Assembly: GCA_003505795.1 (NCBI GenBank)
Contig: DNXT01000030.1
Span: 1 to 42,358, forward strand
Length of the DNA: 42,358 nucleotides
Direction of reading: 5' to 3'
From: Lysobacteraceae bacterium
Lineage (GTDB): Bacteria; Pseudomonadota; Gammaproteobacteria; Xanthomonadales; Xanthomonadaceae
Part shown: piece after piece, positions 41,313-42,358 of the stretch
Layout: each line of letters begins with the position of its first letter
Position numbering within the stretch: position 1 is the first letter of the stretch
Program-made: the position numbers and the translations under genes
Notes under the pieces: model-generated
Told to the model about the DNA's origin: nothing
Databases searched by the model: none
Seen by the model: only the letters and a program-made list of their open reading frames with translations

Positions 41313-42194
41313 TTACGGCGCGATGACGACCTCGGCCGAGCGTGCCTTGGTCGCGGCACCCTTGCCGGCGCTGACCTGGAGCCGGTTGGCGCTCACCCCG
41401 CCCGCCACCAGCGCGTCGCGCAGCGCTTCGGCCCGCTTCCTGGCGTTGCCGGCATCGCCGTCGTAGCCGACGATGTTGACCCGCCCCTTCTTGCCGATCT
41501 GCAGGTATTCGGCCAGCGCCTTGGCCTGCGACGCCGCCTCGGCCGACAGCGCCGAGTTGCCGCTGGCGTAGGCGGCCCCGGGCAGCGTGAACACTTCGCC
41601 GCGTGCCTCGAAGCGCGAGGCCGGCAGCTTGGCCCCGGACATCAGCTCGGCCTCCTCGCGCGCCAGCTGGGCGGCCTTCTGCTGGGCCGCGTTGAGCCTG
41701 GCGGTCTGCTTGCCGGCCACGCTGTTCAGCGCCAGCTCGGCGTCCTGCCGCGCCAGCGCGTCCGCCTCCGACTGCAGGCGCAGCTGCTCGGCCGCCTCGG
41801 TCTGGATCTGGGCCTGCACCCGCAGGCGCTCGGCCTCCTGGCGCGCGCGCGCGGCCTCGCGGCGGCTGGCCTCGATCAGCAGTTCGTTGCGGGTGCTGGC
41901 CAGGCGGTCCAGCTCCTGTCGCGCCAGCGCGGTGCGTACGCTGGTCTCGGCGATCTCCACCCGCCGGTCGGCCAGGAAGCGCAGCTCCTCCTGGTCGCGG
42001 CGCTTGGCCTCGGCATAGGCGGCGATCGCCTGCTGGGCCTGCAGCCGCTCGTAGCGGGCCAGGTCGGCCGAGCGCGGATCGGCCTGCAGCACGGCCAGGC
42101 GCTGGTTGAAGGCGGCGACCTGCGGGTCGTCCTTGGCCGCCGCCAGCGTCGGCGCCAGCAGCAGGCCCAGCACGAGGGCGTGGCGGAGGCTCAT
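41313..42194 (-). CDS. OmpA-family protein with coiled coil
   Basis: This 293-residue protein has a signal peptide (cleavage near the AAA at about 18-20). A long Ala/Arg/Glu/Gln-rich coiled coil runs through about 40-185, and a C-terminal OmpA-like domain covers about 200-293 (VNIVGYDGDAGNARKRAEALRDAL). The usual peptidoglycan-binding motif is only partly kept. It is likely to be a periplasmic or outer-membrane protein that touches the cell wall. The start ATG overlaps the stop of the upstream gene (ATGA), so the two are a coupled pair. Confidence 0.82.
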   Translation of the reverse strand: MSLRHALVLGLLLAPTLAAAKDDPQVAAFNQRLAVLQADPRSADLARYERLQAQQAIAAYAEAKRRDQEELRFLADRRVEIAETSVRTALARQELDRLASTRNELLIEASRREAARARQEAERLRVQAQIQTEAAEQLRLQSEADALARQDAELALNSVAGKQTARLNAAQQKAAQLAREEAELMSGAKLPASRFEARGEVFTLPGAAYASGNSALSAEAASQAKALAEYLQIGKKGRVNIVGYDGDAGNARKRAEALRDALVAGGVSANRLQVSAGKGAATKARSAEVVIAP

Positions 42195-42327
42195 CGGTCG
42201 CCCTCCGCGGTCGCCAGGCTGCTCTGCAACTGCGCCACCTCGGCGCGGCGTTGCTCCAGCTGGGCGTCGGTGACCGCCGCCTCGCTGCGCACCCGGGCCA
42301 GGTCGGCGTCGGCGGCCGCGCGCAGCG
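42191..42327 (-). CDS. C-terminal end of a coiled-coil (DUF4398-like) protein, partial
   Basis: Only the last 45 or so residues are present (RAAADADLARVRSEA to SSLATAEGDR), forming a charged coiled coil. Genes encoding DUF4398 proteins often precede an OmpA-like gene in Xanthomonadaceae, which suggests that family, but the diagnostic part is missing. The 31 bases beyond 42327 are adapter and must not be translated. Confidence 0.5.
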
Positions 42328-42358
42328 AGATCGGAGAGCGGTTCAGCAGGAATGCCGA
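42328..42358 (+). other. Illumina read-2 adapter remnant
   Basis: The last 31 bases match the Illumina paired-end read-2 adapter in reverse complement (AGATCGG...GAATGCCGA) with one A missing after AGATCGG. This is technical sequence. It forms a false extension (AFLLNRSPIS) of the last open frame. Confidence 0.93.

Noticed and set aside
42328..42358. Codons AFLLNRSPIS as part of the last protein
   Set aside because: These bases are Illumina adapter.

Overview
The window looks like chromosomal DNA from a GC-rich gammaproteobacterium of the Xanthomonadaceae/Lysobacteraceae (Xanthomonas, Lysobacter, Luteimonas type). The reason is gene order: etfBA, rmlBACD, xanA/xanB and the lpsI/lpsJ-type CoA-transferase pair on one side, and metB plus a cystathionine beta-synthase-like gene on the other, bracket a variable surface-polysaccharide region. 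That is the known place and context of the LPS O-antigen locus in Xanthomonas. Both extreme ends carry Illumina adapter sequence (1-21 and 42328-42358), so the window is probably one untrimmed assembly contig. Its two terminal genes are cut by the assembly, not by biology.

Layout. 22-6274: 5' part of an alkB-like dioxygenase (-), ETF-ubiquinone oxidoreductase (+), a large RgpF/HAD surface-polysaccharide protein (+), and the two subunits of a 3-oxoacid CoA-transferase (-). 6420-12822: sugar-nucleotide supply, with xanA and xanB (+; GDP-mannose) facing rmlBACD (-; dTDP-L-rhamnose), separated by a terminator and a REP-like palindrome. 13046-15748: etfB, etfA and a flippase-like membrane protein (+). 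15856-25843: a tight plus-strand operon (UbiA-HAD fusion, DprE1, DprE2, an SDR, a large membrane protein, an FAD oxidoreductase, GtrA, a GT-C-like protein). 25892-37911: a minus-strand O-antigen operon (Wzm/Wzt exporter, methyltransferase with coiled coil, giant multi-domain glycosyltransferase, epimerase, lipoprotein, tandem GT2, second methyltransferase) that meets the first operon tail to tail at about 25.85 kb. 37911-42327: metB, cbs, a small DUF465 gene, a candidate structured small RNA, an OmpA-like protein and the end of a coiled-coil gene.

How the genes work together (inference). Rml and Xan enzymes supply dTDP-rhamnose and GDP-mannose. The minus-strand glycosyltransferases build a chain that Wzm/Wzt export. 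The methyltransferase with coiled coil has the overall plan of a chain terminator and length ruler, and Wzt carries an extra C-terminal domain that could read the finished end. The plus-strand operon looks like a complete route to polyprenyl-phosphate-arabinose of the mycobacterial kind (UbiA, DprE1, DprE2), combined with a GtrA flippase and two candidate GT-C transferases. It resembles a gtr-type glycan modification module in which GtrB has been replaced by lipid-linked arabinose synthesis. This is the most interesting system in the window. No tRNA, rRNA, CRISPR array or insertion sequence was seen.
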